Source: an uncultured Eubacteriales bacterium (GTDB lineage: Bacteria > Bacillota > Clostridia > Christensenellales > Aristaeellaceae). From it: a DNA stretch of 64,000 nucleotides. The notes beneath the pieces were generated by a model. That model was not told the DNA's origin. It worked only from the letters and a program-made list of their open reading frames with translations, and ran no database searches. The stretch lies in contig ONJM01000001.1 in assembly GCA_900318145.1 (NCBI GenBank), forward strand, positions 331,456 through 395,455, given 5' to 3'. Below are positions 44,791-53,405 of the stretch, piece after piece. Within the stretch, counting starts at the first letter, position 1. Each line of letters begins with the position of its first letter. The position numbers and the translations under genes are program-made.

Positions 44791-46281
44791 TCAGGCCATT
44801 GAATTTTCAAAACTTTTTTCACAGGCTTTTTCGAGCTTTTTGACAATCAGGCGGAGAACCTTGATCCGGGCATATTTCTTGTCGTTGGATTCAATAATAT
44901 ACCACGGAGCGTTTTCTGTACTTGTTTTGCGGAGCATTTCGTCCACTGCAACTTCATACTGGGGCCATTTGTCGCGGTTTCGCCAGTCTTCATCCGTTAT
45001 CTTCCATTGCTTTTCAGGTGTGTTCTGCCGGTCGGTGAAGCGGGCCAGCTGCGTATCCTGATCGATATGGATCCAGAATTTCATGACAACAGCACCCCAA
45101 TCAGTCAGCTGGCGTTCGAACTCATTGATTTCGTTATAGGCTCGCTGCCAGTCCTTTTCTGTACAGAAGCCCTCGAGACGTTCCACCATCACGCGGCCGT
45201 ACCATGTACGGTCAAAAATACAGATATGACCGGTGCGCGGCAGACGCGTCCAGAAACGCCAAAGGAACTGACGATTAAGTTCATGCGGTTCCGGAGAGGC
45301 GATGGGATGCACGTCAACGCCGCGCGGATCGAGCGGATAGGCAACACGGCGGATATTGCCACCTTTGCCGGCAGCATCCCAGCCTTCGTAGCACAGAATG
45401 ACAGGGATCTTTTTTCGGTACAGAACGTTATGGAGTTCGCTGAGGCGGGACTGAAGCTTTTTAAGCTCTTTCTGATACTCTTCGTCGCTGATCACCGGGG
45501 AGAGATCCACATCCTTCAGCATGGGCATCTTCACGAGCGGAAATTTCTCCTCAAAGGGTTCACCGATATAGCGGCCCTTTTCAAGGGCTTTGTCTATTTT
45601 TGCGACAAGAAGCTTCAGCGCGTCGCGAACCGCGGTTTTTTTGCGTTTGCCGTCCAGAATATGCCACGGAACGGTTTCATTGGTCTTTTCCATGAAATCA
45701 TCATAAGTTTTAAGGAACTGAGCATATTCCTGATGCTGCCAGAGATCATCCTTTGTAACACGCCATTCAGTATCCACCGATTCACTGAGCGCTTTCAGCC
45801 GTTCGAACTGTTCCTCACGGCCGATATGAAGGAAAATTTTCAATATAAGATATCCGCCGTCACGCAGCTGACGTTCAAATTCATTGACCATGCGGATCCG
45901 GCGTTTATATTCTTCCCGGGTGATTTCAAGACGGAGCTTTTTCCGCACGGCGCTTTCCATCCAGCCGGAATCCAGAAATACGATCTGTCCGTTTTCGGGA
46001 ATTGCACTGGCGAAAGGATAAAGGAAAGGATACCGGGATTCACTCTCCGGAATAACAGCCGGAGAAGTAACCTGGTAAAACCGGGGATCCATTTCGCTGA
46101 TTATCTCCTTGATCAGGCTTCCTTTCCCGGCTGCGGACCAGCCCTCGATCAGGACAAGCACAGGAAGCTTTCCTGCGCGCAGCAGCTGCTGCTGAGCCAT
46201 AAGGCGCGCCCGAAGTTTTTTGATCTCCTGATTCAGCTTGCTTTTGTCTTCCTGCTTGGCTTTTTCGAAATCTGAGAGCAT
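44791..46281 (-). CDS. Polyphosphate:AMP phosphotransferase-like protein with tandem PPK2 domains
   Basis: This 496-residue protein contains two PPK2 modules. The first has LVLIEGWSAAGKGSLIK and FLDSGWMESAV; the second has ILCYEGWDAAGKGGNIRR and IFDRTWYGRVMVERLEG, each with a Walker A and lid region. Tandem-domain PPK2 proteins phosphorylate AMP to ADP using polyphosphate. The first module lacks the D-R-[ST] of the second (FLDSGWM instead of FDRTWY), so it may be catalytically impaired, as in known two-domain enzymes. The ATG at 46281 follows AGGAGGAGG. Confidence 0.9.
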   Translation of the reverse strand: MLSDFEKAKQEDKSKLNQEIKKLRARLMAQQQLLRAGKLPVLVLIEGWSAAGKGSLIKEIISEMDPRFYQVTSPAVIPESESRYPFLYPFASAIPENGQIVFLDSGWMESAVRKKLRLEITREEYKRRIRMVNEFERQLRDGGYLILKIFLHIGREEQFERLKALSESVDTEWRVTKDDLWQHQEYAQFLKTYDDFMEKTNETVPWHILDGKRKKTAVRDALKLLVAKIDKALEKGRYIGEPFEEKFPLVKMPMLKDVDLSPVISDEEYQKELKKLQSRLSELHNVLYRKKIPVILCYEGWDAAGKGGNIRRVAYPLDPRGVDVHPIASPEPHELNRQFLWRFWTRLPRTGHICIFDRTWYGRVMVERLEGFCTEKDWQRAYNEINEFERQLTDWGAVVMKFWIHIDQDTQLARFTDRQNTPEKQWKITDEDWRNRDKWPQYEVAVDEMLRKTSTENAPWYIIESNDKKYARIKVLRLIVKKLEKACEKSFENSMA

Positions 46282-46519
46282 TTTGGCAATCCTCCTCCTG
46301 CGATATAAAAAGAAATAAAAGATGTAAAAAACATATGGTTTTTTCCTTTCTTTCATCATGCCGAAAAAAAGGCGGAATGTCAAGAAGAAGCTGCATTTTT
46401 TTCCGGATACGGACAGTCAGATTGTTTGTTTAAATGATATGATTCGTTGATGCATGGCCGGAATATGTGATATCATAATATACGGTTTCTTGAAAATGAT
46501 GTTCGGGAGAATCCGGTTT

Positions 46520-47428
46520 ATGAGTCTGTACTATCGTAATCTGAAAAGGATCGGAATCTATACGATCGTGATTTCCATTTTAAACCTGGTTTATGAAATG
46601 CTTCTCCGGAGTTATCTGTCCGGAATCAGTTCTCCCTTTACAAATAATATTCCGCTTCCGTGGGGAATCTGGACAAAAAACATGATCGGCGTGCTGGCCG
46701 GACTTACGGCGCTGCTTTTTCATTTGAAAAAAAAGCATTATCTGACCGGAACCGTGATTCTCGCACTGATGGATGCAGCGGAAATTGCCGTGATTATCCT
46801 GAGCACAGTCGGCAACGTGGGAAGAAGAACGAACGGGCTGATAGATATTACACTTCTGATGATGACGCTGCTTACTTATACGTTCTCCCAGACGGATCGC
46901 GACCAGAAACGCTGGATCCGGGTCAGCAGACGCGATCCGGAAACGCTGGATCTGCAGCTTCCGAACAAGGAGGATTTTTTCGATCCGATCCAGATCGGCC
47001 CCAAAATGGCCATCAATCAGAAATACGCAAAAGTAATCAACCGCTATATCGCTTCCATGAAAACGGCTGCTCCGCTGCAGATTAACCTATTATTCCGGCA
47101 GCCTGTTTCGGAAGTTATGCGGGATATGATGCAGGAAGTCTACACGATGCACTACGAGGCGGAAGAGAACCGTGTCGTAAAAACACTGGAAAAGAAATAC
47201 TGCCGGATCATGCTGCTGATCGCTGTCAGCGCATTTGCGGTCGGTATTGTACACCAGTTCACGCTGTTTAACGAAGAGATGGTCGTATGGGAAATAATCG
47301 CCAACTTCACAGCCTTCGGCCTGTGGCAGATCGGATATACACACTATGAGCGAACGGAGGGTTATGAAGAACTCCTGCTCGTACATATAGCAAAGTATTC
47401 AAAACTCTGCTTTATCGAAAAGCAGTAA
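46520..47428 (+). CDS. Multi-pass membrane protein of unknown function
   Basis: This 302-residue protein has about four N-terminal membrane helices (IGIYTIVISILNLVYEML, MIGVLAGLTALLFHL, TGTVILALMDAAEIAVIIL, GLIDITLLMMTLLTYTF), a cytoplasmic charged middle (about residues 125-215), and two C-terminal helices (IMLLIAVSAFAVGIVHQF, IIANFTAFGLWQIGYTHY). No domain was recognised. GGGAG precedes the ATG at 46520; an in-frame ATG at 46454 would add 22 residues without a good ribosome-binding site. Confidence 0.7.
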   Translation: MSLYYRNLKRIGIYTIVISILNLVYEMLLRSYLSGISSPFTNNIPLPWGIWTKNMIGVLAGLTALLFHLKKKHYLTGTVILALMDAAEIAVIILSTVGNVGRRTNGLIDITLLMMTLLTYTFSQTDRDQKRWIRVSRRDPETLDLQLPNKEDFFDPIQIGPKMAINQKYAKVINRYIASMKTAAPLQINLLFRQPVSEVMRDMMQEVYTMHYEAEENRVVKTLEKKYCRIMLLIAVSAFAVGIVHQFTLFNEEMVVWEIIANFTAFGLWQIGYTHYERTEGYEELLLVHIAKYSKLCFIEKQ

Positions 47429-47979
47429 ATCAAAGAGAAAACAAGACTGAACAAAGGAGTTCAGGAAATACCGGATGCATCTGAAAAAGGAATCAGGTCT
47501 GTTCCGGTCGCCGGCAGAATACAGTTTATATATTATCAACCGCGTTCTGTCAGTTATGTTTTATAGGCATGCCGTTCCGGTTTATATGAAAGAAAAGACA
47601 CAAATAGGCCTTCCGGCAGCATTCCTGCAGGATCGTTTCAAAATCTGGATTCTTGCCAGGATTTGCTTGCAAAGCCGCCGTTTAACAATGCCATACGGCT
47701 TAACACCAGGTAATATGTCCTTTAATATCCTCCTGCTTTGTATTTGTACAATACTGCACATAAGTATGCAAACCGGGAAATTCCATCATGCGTAAAGGTC
47801 CGGTACCGGAGATGTAAAGAGTGCAGGCAACTGACTGTTGCCTGCACATCTGCCTGGTTATTGTGTTTAAGTCAGATGCTTCAGATATGAGCAGTCTGAC
47901 TTTGGAAAAGTAAAAACTTAAAAACTTGAAATGTAAAGCCTTGCCTGACGACAGCACTGATATGGTGGGTGACCCGGCA
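47429..47979. other. Gene-poor region with one hairpin
   Basis: About 550 bases. An open frame at 47475-47795 (106 residues, plus strand) has AAAGGAG 15 bases upstream but no coding character. A perfect 10-bp hairpin (47821-47830 with 47838-47847) has no T-run. Nothing else was recognised. Confidence 0.45.
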
Positions 47980-48831
47980 TTATTCTCCGGTACGTGTGAA
48001 ATACGCCAGGAAACTACTGCAGACCATGACCAGTCCTCCGTCCTCTGTCAGGACATAGGTCGTCCAGTTGTCTTCACCCCGTTTTACTTTCAGTACACCG
48101 TCTCTCAGCGACAATTCCGCGGTTTCCGGATATAAGTATTCAGGACCCTTTTCCCCGTTTACAGTAATATAATATGTGTTTTCAGCGATGAACACACCTT
48201 CGCCGCAATCGGACATGTCGTAATCTTCACCGTTGAAAACATATTTTGTTTCGGTCCAGGTGCCGTAAAATTCATCAATGCTTTCAGCTGCCTTCCGGTT
48301 GGGAACATTTTCTCCGGTTGCGGCTTCAGCTTCTTTGTTCATCCGGTCTATCGTGTCATTGAGCTCTTTTTCGTCCTCTTCAGTCCATTCACTGTTTCCG
48401 TCTTCAGAACCGGAATTACCGAACAGGCCGCCCAGCAGGCTGCCCAATCCGGAATCGCCGTCTCCACCCAGTTTGTCCTTCAGTCCGGAAACCAGCCCGC
48501 TCAGATCAATATCGCTGATGCCGGCCAGTTTATCCTTCAGCCCGGAAACCAGCGCCCCGAGATCTTTTCCTTCAGAGCCGAGCAGATTCTCCAGCTTTTG
48601 ACCAAGTTTGGTGAGGAGTACGGAAAACTCCGCTTTGTGACCGGTGAATTGATTTTTCAGATCGGAAATCAGAGTCAGCAGTCTGCTGGTTTTACCTTCG
48701 GAACTGTCCTCACTCTTCATAATGTCAGTGAGCATATCATCCAGGCTGGTGCTGTCTGCGGATTCCGCGACAGCCGGGAGAACGGCGGTCATTATACACA
48801 GCAAAAGAATCAGTGCAAGTATTTTTTTCAT
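47980..48831 (-). CDS. Secreted protein with short internal repeats, function unknown
   Basis: This 283-residue protein begins with a clear signal peptide (MKKILALILLLCIMTAVLPAVA, cut after AVA). A helical low-complexity region contains two copies of LVSGLKDKL (about residues 90-120), followed by Gly/Ser-rich and acidic stretches. The C-terminal 90 residues (FYGTWTETKYVFNGEDYDM..., ITVNGEKGPEYLYPETAELS) look like a lipocalin-type beta domain. GGAGGGAAAAC precedes the ATG. No family name can be given. Confidence 0.75.
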   Translation of the reverse strand: MKKILALILLLCIMTAVLPAVAESADSTSLDDMLTDIMKSEDSSEGKTSRLLTLISDLKNQFTGHKAEFSVLLTKLGQKLENLLGSEGKDLGALVSGLKDKLAGISDIDLSGLVSGLKDKLGGDGDSGLGSLLGGLFGNSGSEDGNSEWTEEDEKELNDTIDRMNKEAEAATGENVPNRKAAESIDEFYGTWTETKYVFNGEDYDMSDCGEGVFIAENTYYITVNGEKGPEYLYPETAELSLRDGVLKVKRGEDNWTTYVLTEDGGLVMVCSSFLAYFTRTGE

Positions 48832-48968
48832 TTGTTTTCCCTCCTGTGAATCTGCATTTTTACCGGATTCGGTTTTGCTGTATTATACCATTTATGAGCC
48901 TGAAGATCAAAAAATGAAAAACGTGAACAGAAAAATACCGGCGGGATACTGAGACCGGTTTTCCGAAA

Positions 48969-49000
48969 CTCCGGTTCCGGAGCGTCTTTTTGTTTTTTTG
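48969..49000 (+). terminator. Orphan terminator
   Basis: Stem CTCCGG-TT-CCGGAG (48969-48982), then CGTCTTTTTGTTTTTTT. No intact gene precedes it on the plus strand, so it probably belongs to a lost gene or a small transcript. Confidence 0.6.
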
Positions 49001-49159
49001 GGAATGGGATTGTTGTTTGATGCGTGAGAAAGTATAATACGTGAGAAGCACCTGAACAGGACAAACCGAAGTTTAGAGCAACTTGCAAAATTTGAATTGT
49101 CCATGGACGTGCAGACAGTTTATAGACAATCGGCAAAATTGACATGCAGAAAGATGAAT

Positions 49160-49378
49160 AACAGGTGTATTTGTAAGGCTGCTGAATCCCAATCTGAAAC
49201 AGACTCCTGAACATACGGTCGAGCTTTGCGTCTTCCGGACCAGCAAAGCATACCAGGACCAGGGCTGTTTCTCAAAGCTGAAGGAATTTATGCTGAAAGA
49301 CATGAAGCTCAAAGGATACACAAAAGCGGTCCCGGGAGTGGAGCCGGAGGAGATACGGAATCAGGAAAAGGAGTATAA
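49160..49378 (+). pseudogene. Remnant of a GNAT acetyltransferase gene
   Basis: In the frame containing codon 49184, about 65 residues read TVELCVFRTSKAYQDQGCFS, KLKEFMLKDMKLKGYTK and AVPGVEPEEIRN. The R-x-S-x-x-Y-x-x-x-G-x-F-S-K-L pattern resembles the acetyl-CoA-binding motif A of GNAT enzymes of the VEPEEI-type, with the usual Gly of the P-loop replaced by Cys. There is no start, the N-terminal half is missing, and the frame runs into the next gene's start. It is evidently a decayed copy. Confidence 0.6.
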
Positions 49379-49380
49379 AC

Positions 49381-49938
49381 ATGCCGGAAATTGTTTACCT
49401 GCCGAAGGAAAAGTATAAAGGAACACCAGTGCCGCTGGATTACCGGAACGACAGCTATTATGATCTGGAAATCAGCCCGATGAATGAAAACGGGTGTACG
49501 GTTTCCCTGGTGCGGAAGCCAACGGAAGCTTTTGAAGCGAACCATCATGATACGCTTTACCAGGAATACTGGGAAAACCCTGAGGCTTACGGTATTGTGG
49601 ATGAACATGGAAAAGTGCTGGCCTGTATCGAGATAACCCCGGAGGAATGGTCAAACCGTCTTCTGGTCACAGAGCTCTGGGTGTCAAAGGATCTCCGCGG
49701 CAAAGGCATGGGGAAACGCCTGATGGATAAGGCGAAAGAGATTGCGGCAAACCAGAAGCGCCGGGCTGTGATTCTGGAGACCCAGTCCTGCAATACGGAC
49801 GCTATCGGGTTCTATCTGCATGAAGGCTTTGAACTGATCGGTTTCGATACCTGCTGCTATACGAACGACGATATCGGAAAGAAGGAAGTCCGGCTCAACC
49901 TCGGATACTTCTTCCACCGGGAACCGCGCAGATGGTAA
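49381..49938 (+). CDS. GNAT family N-acetyltransferase
   Basis: This 185-residue acetyltransferase has the acetyl-CoA P-loop in LWVSKDLRGKGMGKRLMDKA, then VILETQSCNTDAIGFYLHEGFELIGFD. The arrangement resembles streptothricin-type or related small-molecule acetyltransferases, but the substrate cannot be read. AAAAGGAG precedes the ATG. It heads a co-directional accessory group with the kinase fusion, a second GNAT and an oxidoreductase. Confidence 0.88.
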   Translation: MPEIVYLPKEKYKGTPVPLDYRNDSYYDLEISPMNENGCTVSLVRKPTEAFEANHHDTLYQEYWENPEAYGIVDEHGKVLACIEITPEEWSNRLLVTELWVSKDLRGKGMGKRLMDKAKEIAANQKRRAVILETQSCNTDAIGFYLHEGFELIGFDTCCYTNDDIGKKEVRLNLGYFFHREPRRW

Positions 49939-49957
49939 AGAGAAGAGGCCTGGCAGC

Positions 49958-50902
49958 ATGAAAGTCATTATCATCAACGGGCCCATGGGCGTCGGGAAGA
50001 CCACGGCCGGAAAGCTGATCGCTGAATGGAATCCCGGGACCGCGTTTATTGACGGGGACTGGTGCATGGATATCCACCCGTTTGTCGGAAACCGGGAAAC
50101 AAAGACCATGGCGGTGGACAACATCCTGCATATGATCGGAAATTACAAGCAGTATTCCGCCTGCAGCTTGGTTGTGCTGGTCTGGCTGATGGACGATGCA
50201 TGGGTCCGGGAAAAGATCAGAGACGGCCTTGCCGCATTGGAGGCGGAGGTACGGTCTGTCACTCTGATCTGCGACAGGGAAAGTCTGGTCCGGCGCTGGA
50301 AAGGTGACCGGAGCTGTGAATGGAGAACAGACCGCTGGCTGGAAGCCAGCCTGGCGTCCCTGTCCGGTTTTGCGGCCATGGAGAATACGATTGACACGAG
50401 CGGCCTTTCTGCTGAACAGACGGCGGAAATGATTATGCAGTGCGGGAAAGAAAACACGGAGTTCAGGAAACTGACGATAAAGGAGCCTGAACAATTATCC
50501 GGACACATGGAGGAACTGAGAGCGACTTGTAAATATATGCGGATTCAGGGCAGGGAGAACTCCTGGGTTACGAAGTACCCCAAAGGGATTTTCAGCATGT
50601 GCTGGCGGATGATATCGGACGGAATCATGAGTCCGGAGGATGAAAAAACCTTCAGGGAGATTGACGACTGGTTTAAGAAAAACCTTCCGGAACCTGATCC
50701 CTGCAAAGCGCACGAGAAAGTGATCACCTTTTTCAAGACGGAAACGACTGAGGAGATGCTGAAAAAGATCGAACCAGCCATCCGGATCCTGGACAGGTAT
50801 CATCATGCGTATGACATTGTTTATACGAATGATGTCGGAACGATCATTTATGAAGATGAATGGCAGGTCGCCGTCCGGGTGAAAGACGGAAAGATGATAT
50901 GA
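49958..50902 (+). CDS. P-loop kinase fused to an uncharacterised C-terminal domain
   Basis: This is a 314-residue protein. The first about 165 residues form an AAA/gluconate-kinase-like nucleotide kinase with Walker A INGPMGVGKTTAG (residues 6-18), AFIDGDW and ICDRESLVRRWKGDR (LID-like Arg residues). From about residue 175 a second domain follows with GRENSWVTKYPKG and LDRYHHAYDIVYTNDVGTII, which I do not recognise. The substrate may be a small molecule. It lies 19 bases after the GNAT gene. Confidence 0.7.
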   Translation: MKVIIINGPMGVGKTTAGKLIAEWNPGTAFIDGDWCMDIHPFVGNRETKTMAVDNILHMIGNYKQYSACSLVVLVWLMDDAWVREKIRDGLAALEAEVRSVTLICDRESLVRRWKGDRSCEWRTDRWLEASLASLSGFAAMENTIDTSGLSAEQTAEMIMQCGKENTEFRKLTIKEPEQLSGHMEELRATCKYMRIQGRENSWVTKYPKGIFSMCWRMISDGIMSPEDEKTFREIDDWFKKNLPEPDPCKAHEKVITFFKTETTEEMLKKIEPAIRILDRYHHAYDIVYTNDVGTIIYEDEWQVAVRVKDGKMI

Positions 50903-50918
50903 ACGCAGGATAGGAGGG

Positions 50919-51644
50919 ATGAATCCGGGGCCCCTGGTCGGGCATTCGGTCAACACCGGGATTGTCGTGAGAAACATTGCTGAAAAGGTATTCTGGCCGG
51001 TGCGGGAGTATATTGGAAAGAAAAAAAGTGAGATTGTGAGGTACAGCAAAACAGTTCTCCTGAAAGACGGAAGAGCATGCATTATACGTAACGGAACAGA
51101 GCGGGACGCGCAGGGCGTATGGGACAATTTCGTTCTTACCCACGGGGAGACGGAATTCCTGACGACCTATCCTGAAGAAGTCACTTTTACCCTGGAACAG
51201 GAAGAAGCATACCTGAAAAAGAAAGAGGAAAGCAACCGGGATGCGGAGCTGCTGGCGGAGGTCAGCGGGAAGGTTGTCGGCACGGCAGGGATCTGCGGTA
51301 TCAATGCGTCTGAAAAAACAAGGCACAGGGCTTCTTTCGGTATCAGTATCGCAAAAGCCTGGTGGGGACTCGGGATCGGACGGGCACTGACAGAGGCCTG
51401 TATTGAATGTGCCCGGGAGGCAGGATATCTTCAGCTGGAGCTGGAGGTTGTCGCGGACAACCGAAAGGCGACGGAACTTTACAAAAGCGTCGGGTTTATA
51501 GAATACGGAAGGAATCCGAAGGGATTCCGTTCCCGGAACAGCGGCTGGCAGGAAAACGTACTCATGCGGCTGGAATTGCAACCAGAGGAGGGCAAAAACG
51601 TGTGTCCTGAGTTATATTTCAAAGGAGAGAAAAATTCTGTATGA
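50919..51644 (+). CDS. GNAT family N-acetyltransferase with an odd N-terminal extension
   Basis: This 241-residue protein has a GNAT domain from about residue 45 (GRACIIRNGTERDAQGVWDNF, AGICGINASEKTRHRASFGI, GLGIGRALTEACIECAREAG, ELEVVADNRKATELYKSVGF). The first 44 residues (MNPGPLVGHSVNTGIVVRNI and on) do not look like a GNAT start and may be foreign. The AGGAGG is only one base from the ATG at 50919, too close. The true start may be further in, such as GTG 51036. The stop overlaps the next ATG by four bases. Confidence 0.78.
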   Translation: MNPGPLVGHSVNTGIVVRNIAEKVFWPVREYIGKKKSEIVRYSKTVLLKDGRACIIRNGTERDAQGVWDNFVLTHGETEFLTTYPEEVTFTLEQEEAYLKKKEESNRDAELLAEVSGKVVGTAGICGINASEKTRHRASFGISIAKAWWGLGIGRALTEACIECAREAGYLQLELEVVADNRKATELYKSVGFIEYGRNPKGFRSRNSGWQENVLMRLELQPEEGKNVCPELYFKGEKNSV

Positions 51645-52228
51645 AGATATTTATCGTTTATTGCCATCCGTCGGATAATTCTTTTACAAAACATATGCGA
51701 GATGCGTTTATAAGAGGCATTGTGGATTCCGGAAATGAGTACATTCTGTCGGATCTTTACAAAATGGATTTCGATCCGACGATGACGGAGCAGGAGTATT
51801 TACGGGATGCATACTACAGAAACACACCGGACATCTCCGCCGATATACTTACCGAGCAGGAAAAGATCAATTCAGCGGATGCAATTGCTTTTATCTATCC
51901 GGTATTTTGGACGGAAGCTCCCGCAAAACTTGTAGGCTGGTTTGACAGAGTATGGACTTATGGATTCGCATATGGAGAAAAGACCATGAAGGAACTTGAA
52001 AAAGCGATCATCCTTTGCTCTGCGGGCAATCCGATCGAACGACTCGAACAGTTCGGCCTTCTGGACAGTATGAAAAGAGTGATGCTGGGAGACAGACTTT
52101 TTGGCCGGGTCCGGAAGACGGAATTTATTGTTTTTGATAATACATCCAGGGAAAACGAACTCCGTGAAAAAAACTGGGACATGAATCTTCAGAAAGCATA
52201 CGAGAAAGGTAAATCTTTCTTCTCATAG
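51641..52228 (+). CDS. Flavodoxin-fold NAD(P)H dehydrogenase (quinone) family protein
   Basis: This 195-residue flavoenzyme resembles MdaB/KefF-type quinone reductases: IFIVYCHPSDNSFTKHMRDA (FMN/FAD phosphate loop), DAIAFIYPVFWTEAPAKLVGWFDRVW and GFAYGE. It reduces quinones or related electrophiles with two electrons. It overlaps the GNAT gene (ATGA) and ends the accessory group. Confidence 0.9.
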   Translation: MKIFIVYCHPSDNSFTKHMRDAFIRGIVDSGNEYILSDLYKMDFDPTMTEQEYLRDAYYRNTPDISADILTEQEKINSADAIAFIYPVFWTEAPAKLVGWFDRVWTYGFAYGEKTMKELEKAIILCSAGNPIERLEQFGLLDSMKRVMLGDRLFGRVRKTEFIVFDNTSRENELREKNWDMNLQKAYEKGKSFFS

Positions 52229-52404
52229 AATTGAAAAGCGGAACCCATTTCTCCCCAATGTGAGTATTTTGTCCGTAATTTCAAACCCGCCAATTTAGCA
52301 ACAAACCGGGGTCTGCAAGTGAAATTCCAAAAAGGAGCGGATGCGATTCGTCAGGTCATTCTGCGAAACGGTATCAGTCTTGTGTTTTTGCCGATAAAAT
52401 ATGC

Positions 52405-52665
52405 AATAGCAAGTAACAGCCTGTGCGGTTGGCAGATCGTATTTGCGCCTGCGAGGTCGCAGGCTAGTAATCTAGGGCTATGCCCGCATACGAAAAGCCA
52501 CCGGCTAGGCCGGTGGATGTTTACTGAGGAAGCAAAAAATGGAAGGCATGGGAATCCACGCGTCAAGGTGGATTCTTAAGCCATTGGGAACCAGATACAC
52601 GACGGCGGTAAGATATCTGCTGCGGGTGCGCCTTCGATGGGCAACAAGTACGTCCATAGAGAGGT
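52405..52665 (+). ncRNA. Candidate structured RNA resembling a HEARO/IscB- or TnpB-type guide RNA
   Basis: About 260 non-coding bases hold a series of strong hairpins on one strand: 52447-52464 (8-bp stem), 52475-52485 (4-bp), 52498-52516 (8-bp CCACCGGC/GCCGGTGG) and 52552-52575 (8-bp). They are separated by unpaired, conserved-looking segments such as GCAAGTAACAGCC and GAAAAGCC. No open frame runs through. The overall look matches HEARO (omega) RNAs associated with IscB, or the 3' RNA of IS200/IS605 TnpB, but no IscB or TnpB gene is present. The identification is by memory of the family appearance and is not proven; orientation and ends are estimates. Confidence 0.45.
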
Positions 52666-52672
52666 ATGATTT

Positions 52673-53218
52673 ATGGCATACGCGATTAAGACAGCAACAC
52701 GAATTCAGGCCTGGGAGTTAGGTGCAGGCTCCAATATGGAAGAAGAAATGCTCAGAAGAAAGAAGATTATTAAACATCCTGATGGTACATTTGAACTATT
52801 TTCTCTTGAGGCTGCGGAGGGAAAAGGTCAGATTGCAAAAGCGGGCGATTTTTTCAAAGTGGATAATAGAGGATTTCCTTGTCCAAATGAAAGGGCCTTT
52901 TTCTTACAAAACCATCAGCATCTGGAGGATGACTGGTATCTTCAGGCTGCTCATCCTCTGAAAATTTGGCGTTTAGGTGATCCGGAATGTGAAGAGATTC
53001 ATTTCTTACAGGACAATGGTTTCCTGCAGATTTGTCCTGAAAACCCGCAGCGTTGCTTTTCTGCTTTTTTATGGGGAACAACAGAAACGGCTCCTGCAGA
53101 AGCCATAATCATCTTTTATGATGTTGTACAGAATCCGGAAGGAATAATCACATCCGTTGATTTCAACTTTGTTGATTCAAGTTATTTCAATACTCACTAC
53201 CAGGTGCTTCCATCGTGA
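52673..53218 (+). CDS. Hypothetical protein, possibly PGDYG-like
   Basis: This is a 181-residue cytoplasmic protein, more AT-rich than its neighbours. The middle segment (AKAGDFFKVDNRGFPCPNERAF...) loosely recalls PGDYG-type domains that bind small ligands; the rest is unrecognised (LGDPECEEIHFLQDNGFLQI, SAFLWGTTETAPAEAIIIFY). AGAGAGG precedes the ATG at 52673. It immediately follows the candidate structured RNA. It is likely horizontally acquired. Confidence 0.6.
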   Translation: MAYAIKTATRIQAWELGAGSNMEEEMLRRKKIIKHPDGTFELFSLEAAEGKGQIAKAGDFFKVDNRGFPCPNERAFFLQNHQHLEDDWYLQAAHPLKIWRLGDPECEEIHFLQDNGFLQICPENPQRCFSAFLWGTTETAPAEAIIIFYDVVQNPEGIITSVDFNFVDSSYFNTHYQVLPS

Positions 53219-53405
53219 AAGCATTGCAGAACTGCGAAGCTTACCGGAGGAAGCAAAGCTATTCAGGAAGCTATCGGAGCAGGGAGAAGAAATGAATTCG
53301 TTGTACATCACACACTACTATGTAAAAGGGACAGATCCAAGGAAGAATATCATGCTGCTCCCGGAGGAAGCGTTTCAGAAAGCTGCCGAACTGGCCTCAG
53401 CATAG
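53219..53405 (+). other. Short open stretch, possible tiny gene or remnant
   Basis: One frame (open from 53157 to a TAG at 53403-53405) encodes ELRSLPEEAKLFRKLSEQGE and an Ala-rich end. An ATG at 53292 preceded by GGGAGAAGA would give 37 residues. The coding nature is uncertain. Confidence 0.2.

Noticed and set aside
47475-47795. 106-residue plus-strand open frame in the gene-poor region
   Set aside because: Ribosome-binding site too far away and composition unlike a real protein; kept only as part of the intergenic entry.
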